DNA from: G965213525 sp965213525 | Lineage (GTDB): Bacteria; Actinomycetota; Acidimicrobiia; Acidimicrobiales; Poriferisodalaceae | DNA length: 64,000 nucleotides | NCBI GenBank assembly: GCA_965213525.1 | Contig: OZ243889.1 | Coordinates: 3,100,001-3,164,000, forward strand | Direction: 5' to 3' | In this document: piece by piece, positions 52,951 to 60,490 of the stretch | How the letters are laid out: each line of letters begins with the position of its first letter | Numbering within the stretch: the stretch's first letter is position 1 | Notes under the pieces: model-generated | Databases searched by the model: none | Seen by the model: the letters and a program-made list of their open reading frames with translations, nothing else | Told to the model about the DNA's origin: nothing | Translations under genes and position numbers: made by a program

Positions 52951-53445
52951 TCAGTTCATTCGCGGGCAGGCGTGGCCCTCGGGGTCGAGGGGTCGGCCAC
53001 ACCACGTGCACGGCGGTCGTCCGGCGCTGACGAGGGAGCCGGCCCGGCGGGTGAAGGCAGCGGCGACCCCCCGGGTGATGGCGAAGCGGGCGGTCGCCGG
53101 CGTCGGGTCGGGGTCGGCCTCATCGTCGGGCAGGAGCTCCTCGAGCTGGACGACCAGGCGGTCGGCCTCGGGGTCGAAGGCCAGGCCGATGCCGGCCACC
53201 ACCCACTCGGCGGCGTCGGTGTCGTCGAGTCCGCCGACGGGCCCCGGCGTGGCCGCGCTGATCGGGAGGTCCTCGAGGATGCGCTCGAGCGATGCGGCCA
53301 GGGCGGCCACCTGGGCCTTCTCGCAGCGGAAGGTCAGGTGGTCGGTGCCGACGTCGACCTGGAGGTAGAAGGCGCGGTGACCCGGCGGGCCGACCGCCCC
53401 CGGGACGAAGTCGTCGACGAGGTCGAAGCGGTAGGACTCGCTCAC
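52951..53445 (-). CDS. DUF3090 family protein
   Basis: 164 residues from the GTG at 53445 (VSESYRFDLVDDFVPG), coupled to the phosphomutase stop by GTGA. TIGR03847-type conserved protein. Characteristic parts are PGHRAFYLQVDVGTDHLTFRCEKAQVAALA and the C-terminal zinc-ribbon-like CTWCGRPLDPEGHACPRMN (C-x2-C-x8-H-x-C). Unknown function. It forms a three-gene conserved block with its neighbours. Confidence 0.9.
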   Translation of the reverse strand: MSESYRFDLVDDFVPGAVGPPGHRAFYLQVDVGTDHLTFRCEKAQVAALAASLERILEDLPISAATPGPVGGLDDTDAAEWVVAGIGLAFDPEADRLVVQLEELLPDDEADPDPTPATARFAITRGVAAAFTRRAGSLVSAGRPPCTWCGRPLDPEGHACPRMN

Positions 53446-54095
53446 GAGGGCGCGAGCTCCTTGAGGCTGCCCCCGTTGGTGTTGACCGCCAGCACCATGG
53501 GCGCCCCGCCGGTGCACAGGATGGCGCTGATCGAGCACGGGCCGGCCTGCACTCGCTGGAACAGATCGAGGTGCACGCCCATGGCGTCAGCGACGGCGGC
53601 CCTGATGCAATCGGCGTGGGAGACGGCGACGACGACCTCACCGGGGTGCCGGGTGGCGAGCTCACCGAGCGTACCGACGATCCGGTTGCGCATGTCGAGG
53701 AAGCTCTCCCCGCCGGGGAAGGTGAAGGCGCTGGGAGCCTGCTGGATGGTGCGCCACTCCTTGCGGCGGCGCAGGTCGCTCAGCTTGCGCTCGGTCCAGT
53801 CCCCGACATCGAGCTCGAGCAGGCCCTTGTGGGTGCGCACCCTGTTGCCGGTGGCCCGGGCGATGGGGGCTGCGGTCTGGCGGGTGCGCTCGAGCGGAGA
53901 GGCGTAGACCGCGGCGACCCGATCGAGCTCGGCGATGCGAGCCGCCGCCCGCTCGGCCTGGGCGACGCCCTCCTCGCTCAGGTCCAGACCCGGGGCTCGG
54001 CCCGGCAGGCGCGCCCCGGTCGTGGGAGTACGGCCATGGCGGACCAGGAGCAGCAGCGTCGGTCGCTGGTCGGACCGACGTTCTCGCTGGGGCAC
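53442..54095 (-). CDS. MSMEG_4193-family phosphomutase-like histidine phosphatase
   Basis: 217 residues from the GTG at 54095 (VPQRERRSDQRPTLLLLVRHG); the frame is open to a TTG at 54122. TIGR03848-type. The phosphoglycerate mutase signature LLVRHGRTPTTG (RHG), a phosphate-pocket Arg in SPLERTRQTA, Glu in LLELDVGDWTERKLSDL and the second His in VVVAVSHADCIRAAVADAMG are all present. Substrate unknown; first gene of the DUF3090/SCO1664 unit. Its -10 (TAGGTT, 54126-54121) overlaps the divergent udg -10. Confidence 0.9.
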   Translation of the reverse strand: MPQRERRSDQRPTLLLLVRHGRTPTTGARLPGRAPGLDLSEEGVAQAERAAARIAELDRVAAVYASPLERTRQTAAPIARATGNRVRTHKGLLELDVGDWTERKLSDLRRRKEWRTIQQAPSAFTFPGGESFLDMRNRIVGTLGELATRHPGEVVVAVSHADCIRAAVADAMGVHLDLFQRVQAGPCSISAILCTGGAPMVLAVNTNGGSLKELAPS

Positions 54096-54120
54096 TGCGA
54101 ACCTCTCGACGCTCGGGCTC

Positions 54121-54136
54121 AACCTATCGTCTGGCC
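54121..54136. promoter_or_regulatory. Overlapping divergent -10 elements
   Basis: AACCTATCGT (54121-54130) contains TATCGT (54125-54130) reading right, 6 nt before the GTG of the glycosylase gene, and TAGGTT (54126-54121) reading left towards the phosphomutase. The two promoters cannot be open at once if both are used. Confidence 0.5.
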
Positions 54137-54802
54137 GTGGCGACCCGACTGGAGGAGCTGGAGCGCCAGGTGGTGGCCTGCCGGCGTTGTCCTCGGTTGG
54201 TCGAGTGGCGCGAGCGCGTCGCTGTCGAGCGCAGGGCCGCCTACCGAGACGAGCAGTACTGGGCGGCCCCCGTGCCCGGCTTCGGCGACCCGCACGCCTC
54301 GGTGGCGCTCGTCGGCCTCGCCCCGGCGGCTCACGGTGCGAACCGCACCGGCCGCATGTTCACCGGCGATCGCTCGGGCGACTTCCTGTACGCCTCGCTG
54401 CACCGCCTCGGCGCGGCGTCCAGCCCGTCCAGCACCGGGCACGACGACGGCCTGCGCCTCGTCGGGGTCTGGATCACCGCCGCGGTGCGGTGCGCCCCAC
54501 CCGGCAACCGACCTTCCGTGCAGGAACGAGATGCCTGCCGCCCGTGGTTGACCGAGGAGCTGGAGGCGCTGGACGGCGTCCGCAGCCTCGTCGCCCTCGG
54601 CGGCTTCGCCTACGGCGTGCTCGCCCGTGAGCTGGGCATCGCGTCGCGTCCCCGCTTCGGTCACGGCGTCGAGGTCGACCTGGGCGACGGCCGCCACCTG
54701 CTGTGCTCGTACCACCCCAGTCAGCAGAACACCTTCACGGGGCGCCTGACCCCCGCCATGCTCGACGAGGTGCTCGCCCGCGCCCTGGCCCTGGCCTCGT
54801 GA
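54137..54802 (+). CDS. Uracil-DNA glycosylase, family 5-like (UdgB)
   Basis: 221 residues. Removes uracil, and in this family also hypoxanthine, from DNA. Fe-S cluster cysteines are visible in VVACRRCPRLVEWRE and AAVRCAPPGNRPS. Active-site motifs are VGLAPAAHGANRTGRMFTGDRSGD (core GLAPAAHGANRTGRMFTGD) and CSYHPSQQNTFTGRLTPAM (H-P-S loop). The GAPA motif with no Asp/Asn nucleophile (LAPAAHG) supports family 5 over family 4. The start follows a leaderless-type -10. Confidence 0.92.
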   Translation: MATRLEELERQVVACRRCPRLVEWRERVAVERRAAYRDEQYWAAPVPGFGDPHASVALVGLAPAAHGANRTGRMFTGDRSGDFLYASLHRLGAASSPSSTGHDDGLRLVGVWITAAVRCAPPGNRPSVQERDACRPWLTEELEALDGVRSLVALGGFAYGVLARELGIASRPRFGHGVEVDLGDGRHLLCSYHPSQQNTFTGRLTPAMLDEVLARALALAS

Positions 54803-55657
54803 TCAGCGCGCCTGTCGGCGGCGGGTGGCGGCGTCGTCGAGGAGGTCGATGACCGCAGCCGGGCTGTCACCGAGGGCGTCGGCACCGAGGCGGCGGGCGT
54901 GATCGGCATCGTCGATCCCGCTGCCGCCGGCGATCATCACCGCCGTAGGGGGCCGCACCGGGCGCACGGCGGCGAACACCGAGGCGACGGCGTCGTCGTT
55001 GCCGGGCACGCCGGCGAACAACGCGAGGCCCAGGAGCTCGTCATCACCGGTCACCGATCGTGCGAAGGACGCAGCCGGCACGTCGGCGCCGAGGTCGACC
55101 GCAGCGAAGCCGGCGGCGCGCAACAGATCGGCCATCATCGACACGGGCAGCGCATGGCGATCGTTGGGCGCTGCGCCCAGGACGACCGATCCCTTGCGCC
55201 GGCCGCGGCGCGTCGTCTGGCTCGAGAGCCGTCCGAGCAGCATCATGACCACTGCGGTCGCTCGGTGCTCGTCCTCGATGCGCAGGCGGCCCGACGCCCA
55301 CTCCTCGCCGATCGTTCGCATCGTCGGGCCGATCAGCTCGGTGTGCACGTCGGTGGCCACCGCGCCGGAGTCGAGGACATCAGACACCACCGACCACGAA
55401 CCTTCGAGGTCACCGACGACCAGGCGTTCCCTCAACCGGGTGCGATGACCGGGCCAGTCAGGAGCACCACGCACCCCGGAGGTGGGTGCGCCCACCGTCT
55501 CGAGGTCGTTCGGATCGATCCGCCACTCGCCGCTGACCCGTCGCGCCCGTAGGCGGCCCCGGCGCACGTAGCGGTAGGCGGTGTTGTAGTGGACCCCGAG
55601 CCGCTCGGCGGCCTCGTGCAGCGTCAAGTCTGGGGGGTCGCTGGACTCAGGCGGCAC
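54803..55657 (-). CDS. CarH/LitR-like B12-binding transcriptional regulator
   Basis: 284 residues. An N-terminal helix-turn-helix (LTLHEAAERLGVHYNTAYRYVRRGRLRARRV, about residues 11-42; core GVHYNTAYRYVRRGRL) is followed by a helical cap (about 85-155) and a cobalamin-binding Rossmann domain (about 160-280). The cap contains EEWASGRLRIEDEHRAT, i.e. W-x9-E-H, the signature of adenosylcobalamin photoreceptors such as CarH. The B12 lower-ligand region reads APNDRHALP, with D-x-H kept and the usual Gly replaced by Pro. It overlaps the upstream WhiB gene by 11 nt. Light sensing is inferred, not shown. Confidence 0.82.
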   Translation of the reverse strand: MPPESSDPPDLTLHEAAERLGVHYNTAYRYVRRGRLRARRVSGEWRIDPNDLETVGAPTSGVRGAPDWPGHRTRLRERLVVGDLEGSWSVVSDVLDSGAVATDVHTELIGPTMRTIGEEWASGRLRIEDEHRATAVVMMLLGRLSSQTTRRGRRKGSVVLGAAPNDRHALPVSMMADLLRAAGFAAVDLGADVPAASFARSVTGDDELLGLALFAGVPGNDDAVASVFAAVRPVRPPTAVMIAGGSGIDDADHARRLGADALGDSPAAVIDLLDDAATRRRQAR

Positions 55658-55997
55658 CGAGCCCCGGCTCCGTGGTCGCCGCCGGAGGGCGCACGCCGTC
55701 TCGAGGACGCCAGGCGGCTCGGATGCGGCGTGAGGTCGACCGCATGGGGAGGTACCCCGCCGCCGCCCGCTCTTCGTCTGTCTCGCCCCCCCAGATGCCG
55801 TGCTCGCGACCCAGGCGTCCCATCATCTTGCAGATGCCCTTGACGTTGCAGACGTCGCAGTACTGCTTCGCGAGCTGCTCACGCCGGCCTCGCTGGCCCT
55901 CGGACTCTCGAGACTGGTCATAGAACAGCTCGGTCTTGCCGTGACACCTGGCAGACACCTTCCAGTCGTCCTCAGCGGGCTCCGTCGTACCGATCAT
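55647..55997 (-). CDS. WhiB family regulator, coupled to the CarH-like gene
   Basis: 116 residues from the ATG at 55997 (MIGTTEPAEDDWK), with AGGGAG upstream. Cluster cysteines: SARCHGKTELFYD and QYCDVCNVKGICKMMGRLG (C-x2-C-x5-C). The G(I/V)WGG turn is GIWGGETDEERAAAGY. It is distinct in sequence from the WhiB at 47.6 kb. It shares an operon with the B12-binding regulator and lies directly downstream of the TTTTACCGGTAAAA palindrome. Confidence 0.93.
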   Translation of the reverse strand: MIGTTEPAEDDWKVSARCHGKTELFYDQSRESEGQRGRREQLAKQYCDVCNVKGICKMMGRLGREHGIWGGETDEERAAAGYLPMRSTSRRIRAAWRPRDGVRPPAATTEPGLGAA

Positions 55998-56022
55998 GGC
56001 AGCTCCCTACGTCGTGAGGGCC

Positions 56023-56037
56023 ATTTTACCGGTAAAA
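56023..56037 (-). promoter_or_regulatory. Perfect 14-bp palindrome over the whiB-carH promoter
   Basis: TTTTACCGGTAAAA occupies 56024-56037, strikingly AT-rich for this genome. On the minus strand its last bases form TAAAAT (56028-56023), a TANNNT -10 for whiB, whose ATG is 25 nt downstream. A dimeric repressor there would block transcription. Candidate operator for the CarH-like protein. Confidence 0.6.
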
Positions 56038-56358
56038 CAGGCGCGCCGTCTCGAGCTGGATGAGGATGTCTGCGGCGCTCGGAGGATCGCCCAGGTCACC
56101 TGCGAGGTGAGCAGCGGTCTGGGGTTGCAGCCACCCCTCGGCGAGACCAGCCAGCACCTGGGCCAACGCCGCCACCTCGCCGCTGCTCAGCCGCGCAGCC
56201 TCGGCGCACAGGCGTGCCCGGTGCGCGGCCAGGGCCCGGCGCAGATCAGCCCCGGCCGAGGCGTCGGTCGCCTCCACCACCGGCAGTGTGGTCTCGAGGT
56301 GACCCACCGCAGCAGCGGTGCGAACGGAGTCTGCGAGGGTCGCAGGATACGACGGCAC
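56026..56358 (-). CDS. Hypothetical helical protein
   Basis: 110 residues from the GTG at 56358 (MPSYPATLADSVRTAAAVGH). Predicted almost wholly helical, with segments RALAAHRARLCAEAARLSSGEVAALAQVLAGLAEGWL and SAADILIQLETARLFYR. I do not recognise a family. Its stop lies inside the TTTTACCGGTAAAA palindrome, so read-through into whiB-carH is possible. A TACGGA hexamer precedes the GTG by 6 nt. Confidence 0.6.
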   Translation of the reverse strand: MPSYPATLADSVRTAAAVGHLETTLPVVEATDASAGADLRRALAAHRARLCAEAARLSSGEVAALAQVLAGLAEGWLQPQTAAHLAGDLGDPPSAADILIQLETARLFYR

Positions 56359-56442
56359 GACAGCTCCGTACCCAGGACGCCCCCCGTCAACCCCGACGGC
56401 CGTCGATGTCGCGCAGGGGCGGCGGGCGCGACGATCGGGGGG

Positions 56443-57057
56443 GTGTCGGAACGGTACGAACAGGTGGAGGTGACGACCCGGGCGGGGTGGCGGAGCTGGC
56501 TCGCCCACCACCACGGCTCCGCACCGGGCGTGTGGGTCGTCACCTACAAGGCGGGCTCAGGAGGACCTCGGGTGCCCTACGACGACATCGTCGAGGAGGC
56601 GCTGGCCCACGGGTGGGTCGACAGCCTGCCCCGAGCCCTCGACGACGAGCGCACGCAGCTGCTCGTCACGCCCCGGCGACCTGCGAGCAACTGGTCGCGG
56701 GCCAACAAGCAGCGCATCGAGCGCCTGGAGCACGCCGGGCTCATGGCCGACGCCGGGCGCGCTGCGGTCGAGGTGGCCAGGCGCAACGGCTCGTGGACCG
56801 CCCTGGACGAGGTCGAGGACCTCGTCGAGCCCGACGACCTTGCGACGGCCCTCGACGCCGACCCCGACGCCCGCCGCCACTTCGACGCCTTCCCCCGCTC
56901 GGTGAAGCGGGGGATCCTCGAGTGGATCCTCAACGCCAAGCGGGACGATACCCGCCACCGCCGGATCTCCGAGACGACTCGACTGGCCGCTCGAGACGTC
57001 CGGGCCAACCACCCCCGCCAGCCCAAGGGGCGGGGTGGCCGCAGCGACCGATCCTGA
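56443..57057 (+). CDS. YdeI/OmpD-associated family protein
   Basis: 204 residues from the GTG at 56443 (VSERYEQVEVTTRAGWRSWL). Diagnostic motifs: GVWVVTYKAGSGGPRVPYDDIVEEALAHGWVDSL (core VPYDDIVEEALAHGWVDS), RPASNWSRANKQRIERLEHAGLM, and the helix-rich C-terminus HFDAFPRSVKRGILEWILNAKRDDTRHRRI. The family has been linked to bacteriocin or peptide tolerance and is otherwise poorly understood. It is a single gene, convergent with the FrhB-like gene, 4 nt from its stop. Confidence 0.88.
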   Translation: MSERYEQVEVTTRAGWRSWLAHHHGSAPGVWVVTYKAGSGGPRVPYDDIVEEALAHGWVDSLPRALDDERTQLLVTPRRPASNWSRANKQRIERLEHAGLMADAGRAAVEVARRNGSWTALDEVEDLVEPDDLATALDADPDARRHFDAFPRSVKRGILEWILNAKRDDTRHRRISETTRLAARDVRANHPRQPKGRGGRSDRS

Positions 57058-57060
57058 CCC

Positions 57061-58218
57061 CTAGCTCGTCGAACCGATCATGGCCGGCACCTCGTTGGCC
57101 CACCCGGGCCAGCGTTCCCGGCTCTTGGCCGACAGCTTCTTCATGAGCTCGATGGCGCCGGGGTCGTCCTCGCCGGGCCGCCCGACGAGCGAGCCGTCCT
57201 CGAGCATCTTCATGATGATCTCGCGCCCGAGGTCGGTGCGGACCACCGTCAGCGTCCAGTCGTTGAACTTGCCGATGCCCCCGGTGGAGATGTCGGCGTG
57301 CTCGGCGGCGAAGTCGGGGCAGCACTTGCAGCCCTCACGGGTCCAGGCGTGGCACTCCTTGAGGGGGATCTCGAGGTAGCGGTCGTCGTGGGTCCACACC
57401 TGGAACACGCCCTTGATGTTCGTCTTGCGGATGTCAGAGCGGGCCAGGCCGTACTTGAAGCGGAAGAGCTCCTCGAAGATTGCCTCATCGAAGGACTTCG
57501 AGCACAGCAGCCCGATGTTGAGGGCGAAGCGGCGGCCGACCTTGCCGACCTTGCGGGCGTTCATCACCGGCAGGATCGAGGTCTGACAGCTCATGCCGAC
57601 CAGCGCCACCTTCTCGGCCCCGCCCTCGATCGCCTCGTCATAGGCCAAGGTGTTGGCCGAGTAGGTGTAGCGGGAGCCGGCGCCACGCAGCACCTCGTCA
57701 CGTGTGCGCGCCACCCCCGGCACGGCGACCCACTCGTCGCCCTCAGAGGACAGGTAGCTCGTCAAGGCGGCGTCGATGTAGCCGTGCTCGAGGCACCAGA
57801 TGAGGATGGCTGACACCAGGCCGCCGTCCTGGCCGGTGTCGTGGACGAAGTCATCAGACGCCCGGGTCAAGATGACGTCTTTGTAGACCCCGGCCACCTC
57901 GTCGGCCTGGCGGGTGCGACCGAAGAGCAGCTCGTCGGCCTCGAGCTCCCAGGTGCGAAAGCGCGGGCAGGCCCGGGTGCACGACGTGCAGCCCTTCTCG
58001 CCGTGGATGCAGTTGTCGGCGCCCAGCTCGTCTTCGAGGTGATAGGGCAAGAACCCGCCCTGCGCGTGGTCGTAGCCGATCACGTCGTGGGGGCAGGAGA
58101 TGACACAGCCCGAGCAGCCGGTGCACAGCCCTGTCGTGATGACCTCGGCGTACAGCTCCTTCCACTGGTGGGTCCAGCGGGTGCTCGCGGGCGTGTCGGC
58201 GGCCTCCGTGACGGTCAT
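57061..58218 (-). CDS. Coenzyme F420 hydrogenase/dehydrogenase beta-subunit family (FrhB-like)
   Basis: About 385 residues from the ATG at 58218 (MTVTEAADTPAS), chosen because TACGAT (58231-58226) lies exactly 7 nt upstream. An N-terminal two-cluster ferredoxin domain has CTGCSGCVISCPHDV and CIHGEKGCTSCTRACP. The FrhB core follows: DTGQDGGLVSAILIW, VALVGMSCQTSILPVMNARK, NIGLLCSKSF and KCCPDFAAEHADISTGGIG, with extra cluster cysteines. It likely moves electrons between F420 or another flavin and an Fe-S partner. The other F420-type enzymes in the window support F420 use. Confidence 0.88.
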   Translation of the reverse strand: MTVTEAADTPASTRWTHQWKELYAEVITTGLCTGCSGCVISCPHDVIGYDHAQGGFLPYHLEDELGADNCIHGEKGCTSCTRACPRFRTWELEADELLFGRTRQADEVAGVYKDVILTRASDDFVHDTGQDGGLVSAILIWCLEHGYIDAALTSYLSSEGDEWVAVPGVARTRDEVLRGAGSRYTYSANTLAYDEAIEGGAEKVALVGMSCQTSILPVMNARKVGKVGRRFALNIGLLCSKSFDEAIFEELFRFKYGLARSDIRKTNIKGVFQVWTHDDRYLEIPLKECHAWTREGCKCCPDFAAEHADISTGGIGKFNDWTLTVVRTDLGREIIMKMLEDGSLVGRPGEDDPGAIELMKKLSAKSRERWPGWANEVPAMIGSTS

Positions 58219-58231
58219 GTCCGACATCGTA
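58219..58231 (-). promoter_or_regulatory. Leaderless-type -10 of the FrhB-like gene
   Basis: TACGAT (58231-58226, minus strand), 7 nt, then the ATG at 58218. An in-frame ATG at 58227 overlaps the hexamer itself and is therefore unlikely to be the start. Confidence 0.5.
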
Positions 58232-58344
58232 GGACGGGCCACGCAGGCACGGCGCGCCGGTCGCACCGCCGCTCGGGCACGACGCCGGATGGACGACGGC
58301 CTCCAGCGGCGTCGGCGTCGTTGGCTGCGCCGTCGACTCGGGCG

Positions 58345-58357
58345 TAGCGTCGAGGAC
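58345..58357 (+). promoter_or_regulatory. Leaderless-type -10 of an acyl-CoA dehydrogenase
   Basis: TAGCGT (58345-58350), 7 nt, ATG at 58358. The intervening CGAGGAC is a weak ribosome site at best. Confidence 0.45.
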
Positions 58358-59611
58358 ATGGAGCTGACCTACCCACCCGAGGCCGAGGCGTTCCGCAGCG
58401 AGATCCGCAGCTGGCTGCGGGAGAACCTGCCCGAGGGGTGGTTCGGTGCCGACGGGGAGCGCAACCCCGACCACGCCCTCGGCGGCGACGAGCGGGCCAG
58501 GTTCAACGAGGAGTGGACGGCCAAGCTGTTCGAGGGAGGGTGGATCTGCGCCACCTGGCCCACCGAGTACGGCGGCAAGGGCCTCACCACGATGCAGGGC
58601 GTCGTGTTGAGCGAGGAGTTCGATCGTGCCGGCGCCCCGATGCGCGGCGACTTCTTCGGCGACACCCTGGTCGGGCCCACCTTGTTGCAGTGGGGCACCG
58701 AGGAGCAGAAGCAGGAGTTCCTCCCCGGCATCCTCTCGGGCTCGATCAAGTGGTGCCAGGGGTTCTCCGAGCCCGGTTCGGGGTCAGATCTCGCGTCGCT
58801 GTCGTGTCGCGCTGAGCTCGACGGCGACGAGTGGGTCATCAACGGCCAGAAGGTGTGGACCACCCAGGGCCACAACGCCGACTACTGCTTCTTGTTGACC
58901 CGCACCGACCAGAGCGTGGCCAAGCACGCCGGCATCTCGTACCTGCTGGTGCCGATGCGCCAGCCCGGCATCGAGGTGCGGCCCATCGTCCAACCCGACA
59001 AGGCGGCGGAGTTCAGCGAGGTCTTCTTCAGCGACGCCCGATGCCCGGCCGACAACGTCGTCGGCGGGGTCAACAACGGCTGGAAGGTGGCGATGACCAC
59101 CCTCGGCTTCGAGCGGGGCACCTCGGCCACCACTGGCTACCGACGCTTCGCCAAGGAGCTTGATGCCATCGTCGACGAGGCCCGCCGTCGGGGACGCCTC
59201 GACGACCCCCGGGTGCGCCAACGCCTCGCCTGGGCCCACTCCAAGGTCCAGATCATGAAGGTCAACGGGTTGCGCTCGCTCGCCGACGTGCTGGGGGGCA
59301 CCCGCCAGGCCGCCGCCCTCGGCGCCCTCAACAAGATGAACTGGTCGGAGTACCACCGCAGCGTCATGGAGACCTACGTCGATCTGCTCGGCGCCGACGG
59401 CACGCTCAACCTGGGTGACGCCTCGGCTGAGTCGGTGCCCGGCATCGGCCGCCGGGAGGGCACCCCGGACTACCCGGTGTCGGCGATGCAGGCGTCGTTC
59501 TGGTTCAGCCGGTCCGAGACCATCTGGGGTGGGACCGCCGAGATCCAGCGCAACATCGTCGGTGAGCGGGCGCTCGGCCTGCCCAAGGAGCCCAAGGCGC
59601 CGTCGGCCTGA
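58358..59611 (+). CDS. Acyl-CoA dehydrogenase family protein
   Basis: 417 residues. N-terminal helices (MELTYPPEAEAFRSEIRSWL) lead to WICATWPTEYGGKGL, GFSEPGSGSDLASL, NGQKVWTTQGHNADYCFLLTRT and FSEVFFSDARCPADNVVGG. The C-terminus is FWFSRSETIWGGTAEIQRNIVGERALGLP. It belongs to the same FadE-like group as the gene at 17.7 kb. It oxidises an acyl-CoA thioester of unknown chain length; electrons go to EtfAB. Divergent from the FrhB-like gene. Confidence 0.94.
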   Translation: MELTYPPEAEAFRSEIRSWLRENLPEGWFGADGERNPDHALGGDERARFNEEWTAKLFEGGWICATWPTEYGGKGLTTMQGVVLSEEFDRAGAPMRGDFFGDTLVGPTLLQWGTEEQKQEFLPGILSGSIKWCQGFSEPGSGSDLASLSCRAELDGDEWVINGQKVWTTQGHNADYCFLLTRTDQSVAKHAGISYLLVPMRQPGIEVRPIVQPDKAAEFSEVFFSDARCPADNVVGGVNNGWKVAMTTLGFERGTSATTGYRRFAKELDAIVDEARRRGRLDDPRVRQRLAWAHSKVQIMKVNGLRSLADVLGGTRQAAALGALNKMNWSEYHRSVMETYVDLLGADGTLNLGDASAESVPGIGRREGTPDYPVSAMQASFWFSRSETIWGGTAEIQRNIVGERALGLPKEPKAPSA

Positions 59612-59659
59612 CCGGTGGGCGGGCGGCCCACGAGCCGTCCGCGTCGGGCCCCCGGGGCG

Positions 59660-59672
59660 TAGGATGTCCGCC
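59660..59672 (+). promoter_or_regulatory. Leaderless-type -10 of the Bax-inhibitor-like gene
   Basis: TAGGAT (59660-59665), 7 nt, ATG at 59673, no ribosome site. Confidence 0.5.
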
Positions 59673-60461
59673 ATGCGTACCTCCAACCCGGTGCTCTCGG
59701 ATTCCGCGCTCGAGCGTGCTGCCCTGCAGACCGGTGGCGACCGCACCACCACGACCACCGACGCCGCCAGCACCACCGGCGCCGTCGAGCGGTTCACCGT
59801 CATCGGCGCCATCCAGCGCAGCGCCATCCTCTTGGCCCTCGTGCTCGCCGGCGGGTGGCTGGGATGGGGCATGGTCAACGTGGTCGACGGCCGAGCCGAC
59901 CTGCCGGGGTGGATCATCCCGGTGTCACTCGGCCTGCTGGCCGGCGCCTTCGTCATCGTCTTCAAGCCCGACCTCGCCCCGGTGCTCGCCCCGGCGTGGG
60001 CGGTCGGACAGGGCGTGTTGGTGGGAGCCATCAGCCGGGCCTACGAGGTCACCTACGACGGCATCGTCCTCCAGGCGGTGCTCGCCACCCTGACCACGGC
60101 CTTCGCCTGCCTCGTCGCCTACCGCACCGGCTTGATCCAGGCCACGCCGCGCTTCCGCAAGACCGTGGTGATCGCCACGTTCGGCATCATGGGCCTGTAC
60201 CTGGTGAACATGGCCATGTACTTCTTCGGTGGCGACGGCATCTCGCTGATCACCGACTCGGGCCTCACCGGCATCTTGTTCTCGGCGTTCGTCGTGGTGA
60301 TCGCGGCGATGAACCTCATCTTGGACTTCGACCTGTTCGAGCGGGGCGAGGCCGAGGGCTGGCCGGCCAAGATGATGTGGTTCGCGGCCTTCGGGCTCAT
60401 CATCACCCTGGTGTGGCTGTACCTCGAGATGCTGCGCCTGCTGGCCAAGCTGCGGGACTGA
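59673..60461 (+). CDS. Bax inhibitor-1/YccA family membrane protein
   Basis: 262 residues. A cytoplasmic N-terminus begins MRTSNPVLSDSALERAAL, a hallmark of the actinobacterial YccA-like group. Seven predicted transmembrane helices follow (among them AILLALVLAGGWLGWGMVNVV, FRKTVVIATFGIMGLYLVN and FSAFVVVIAAMNLILDFDLF), then GWPAKMMWFAAFGLIITLVWLYLEMLRLLAKL. Family members are proposed ion leak channels or modulators of membrane protease activity; exact role unknown. Confidence 0.92.
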   Translation: MRTSNPVLSDSALERAALQTGGDRTTTTTDAASTTGAVERFTVIGAIQRSAILLALVLAGGWLGWGMVNVVDGRADLPGWIIPVSLGLLAGAFVIVFKPDLAPVLAPAWAVGQGVLVGAISRAYEVTYDGIVLQAVLATLTTAFACLVAYRTGLIQATPRFRKTVVIATFGIMGLYLVNMAMYFFGGDGISLITDSGLTGILFSAFVVVIAAMNLILDFDLFERGEAEGWPAKMMWFAAFGLIITLVWLYLEMLRLLAKLRD

Positions 60462-60478
60462 GCTCGGCGGCCCGTCGG

Positions 60479-60490
60479 TACGGTTCCGGC
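60479..60490 (+). promoter_or_regulatory. Leaderless-type -10 of the pterin dehydratase gene
   Basis: TACGGT (60479-60484), 6 nt, GTG at 60491. Confidence 0.5.
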
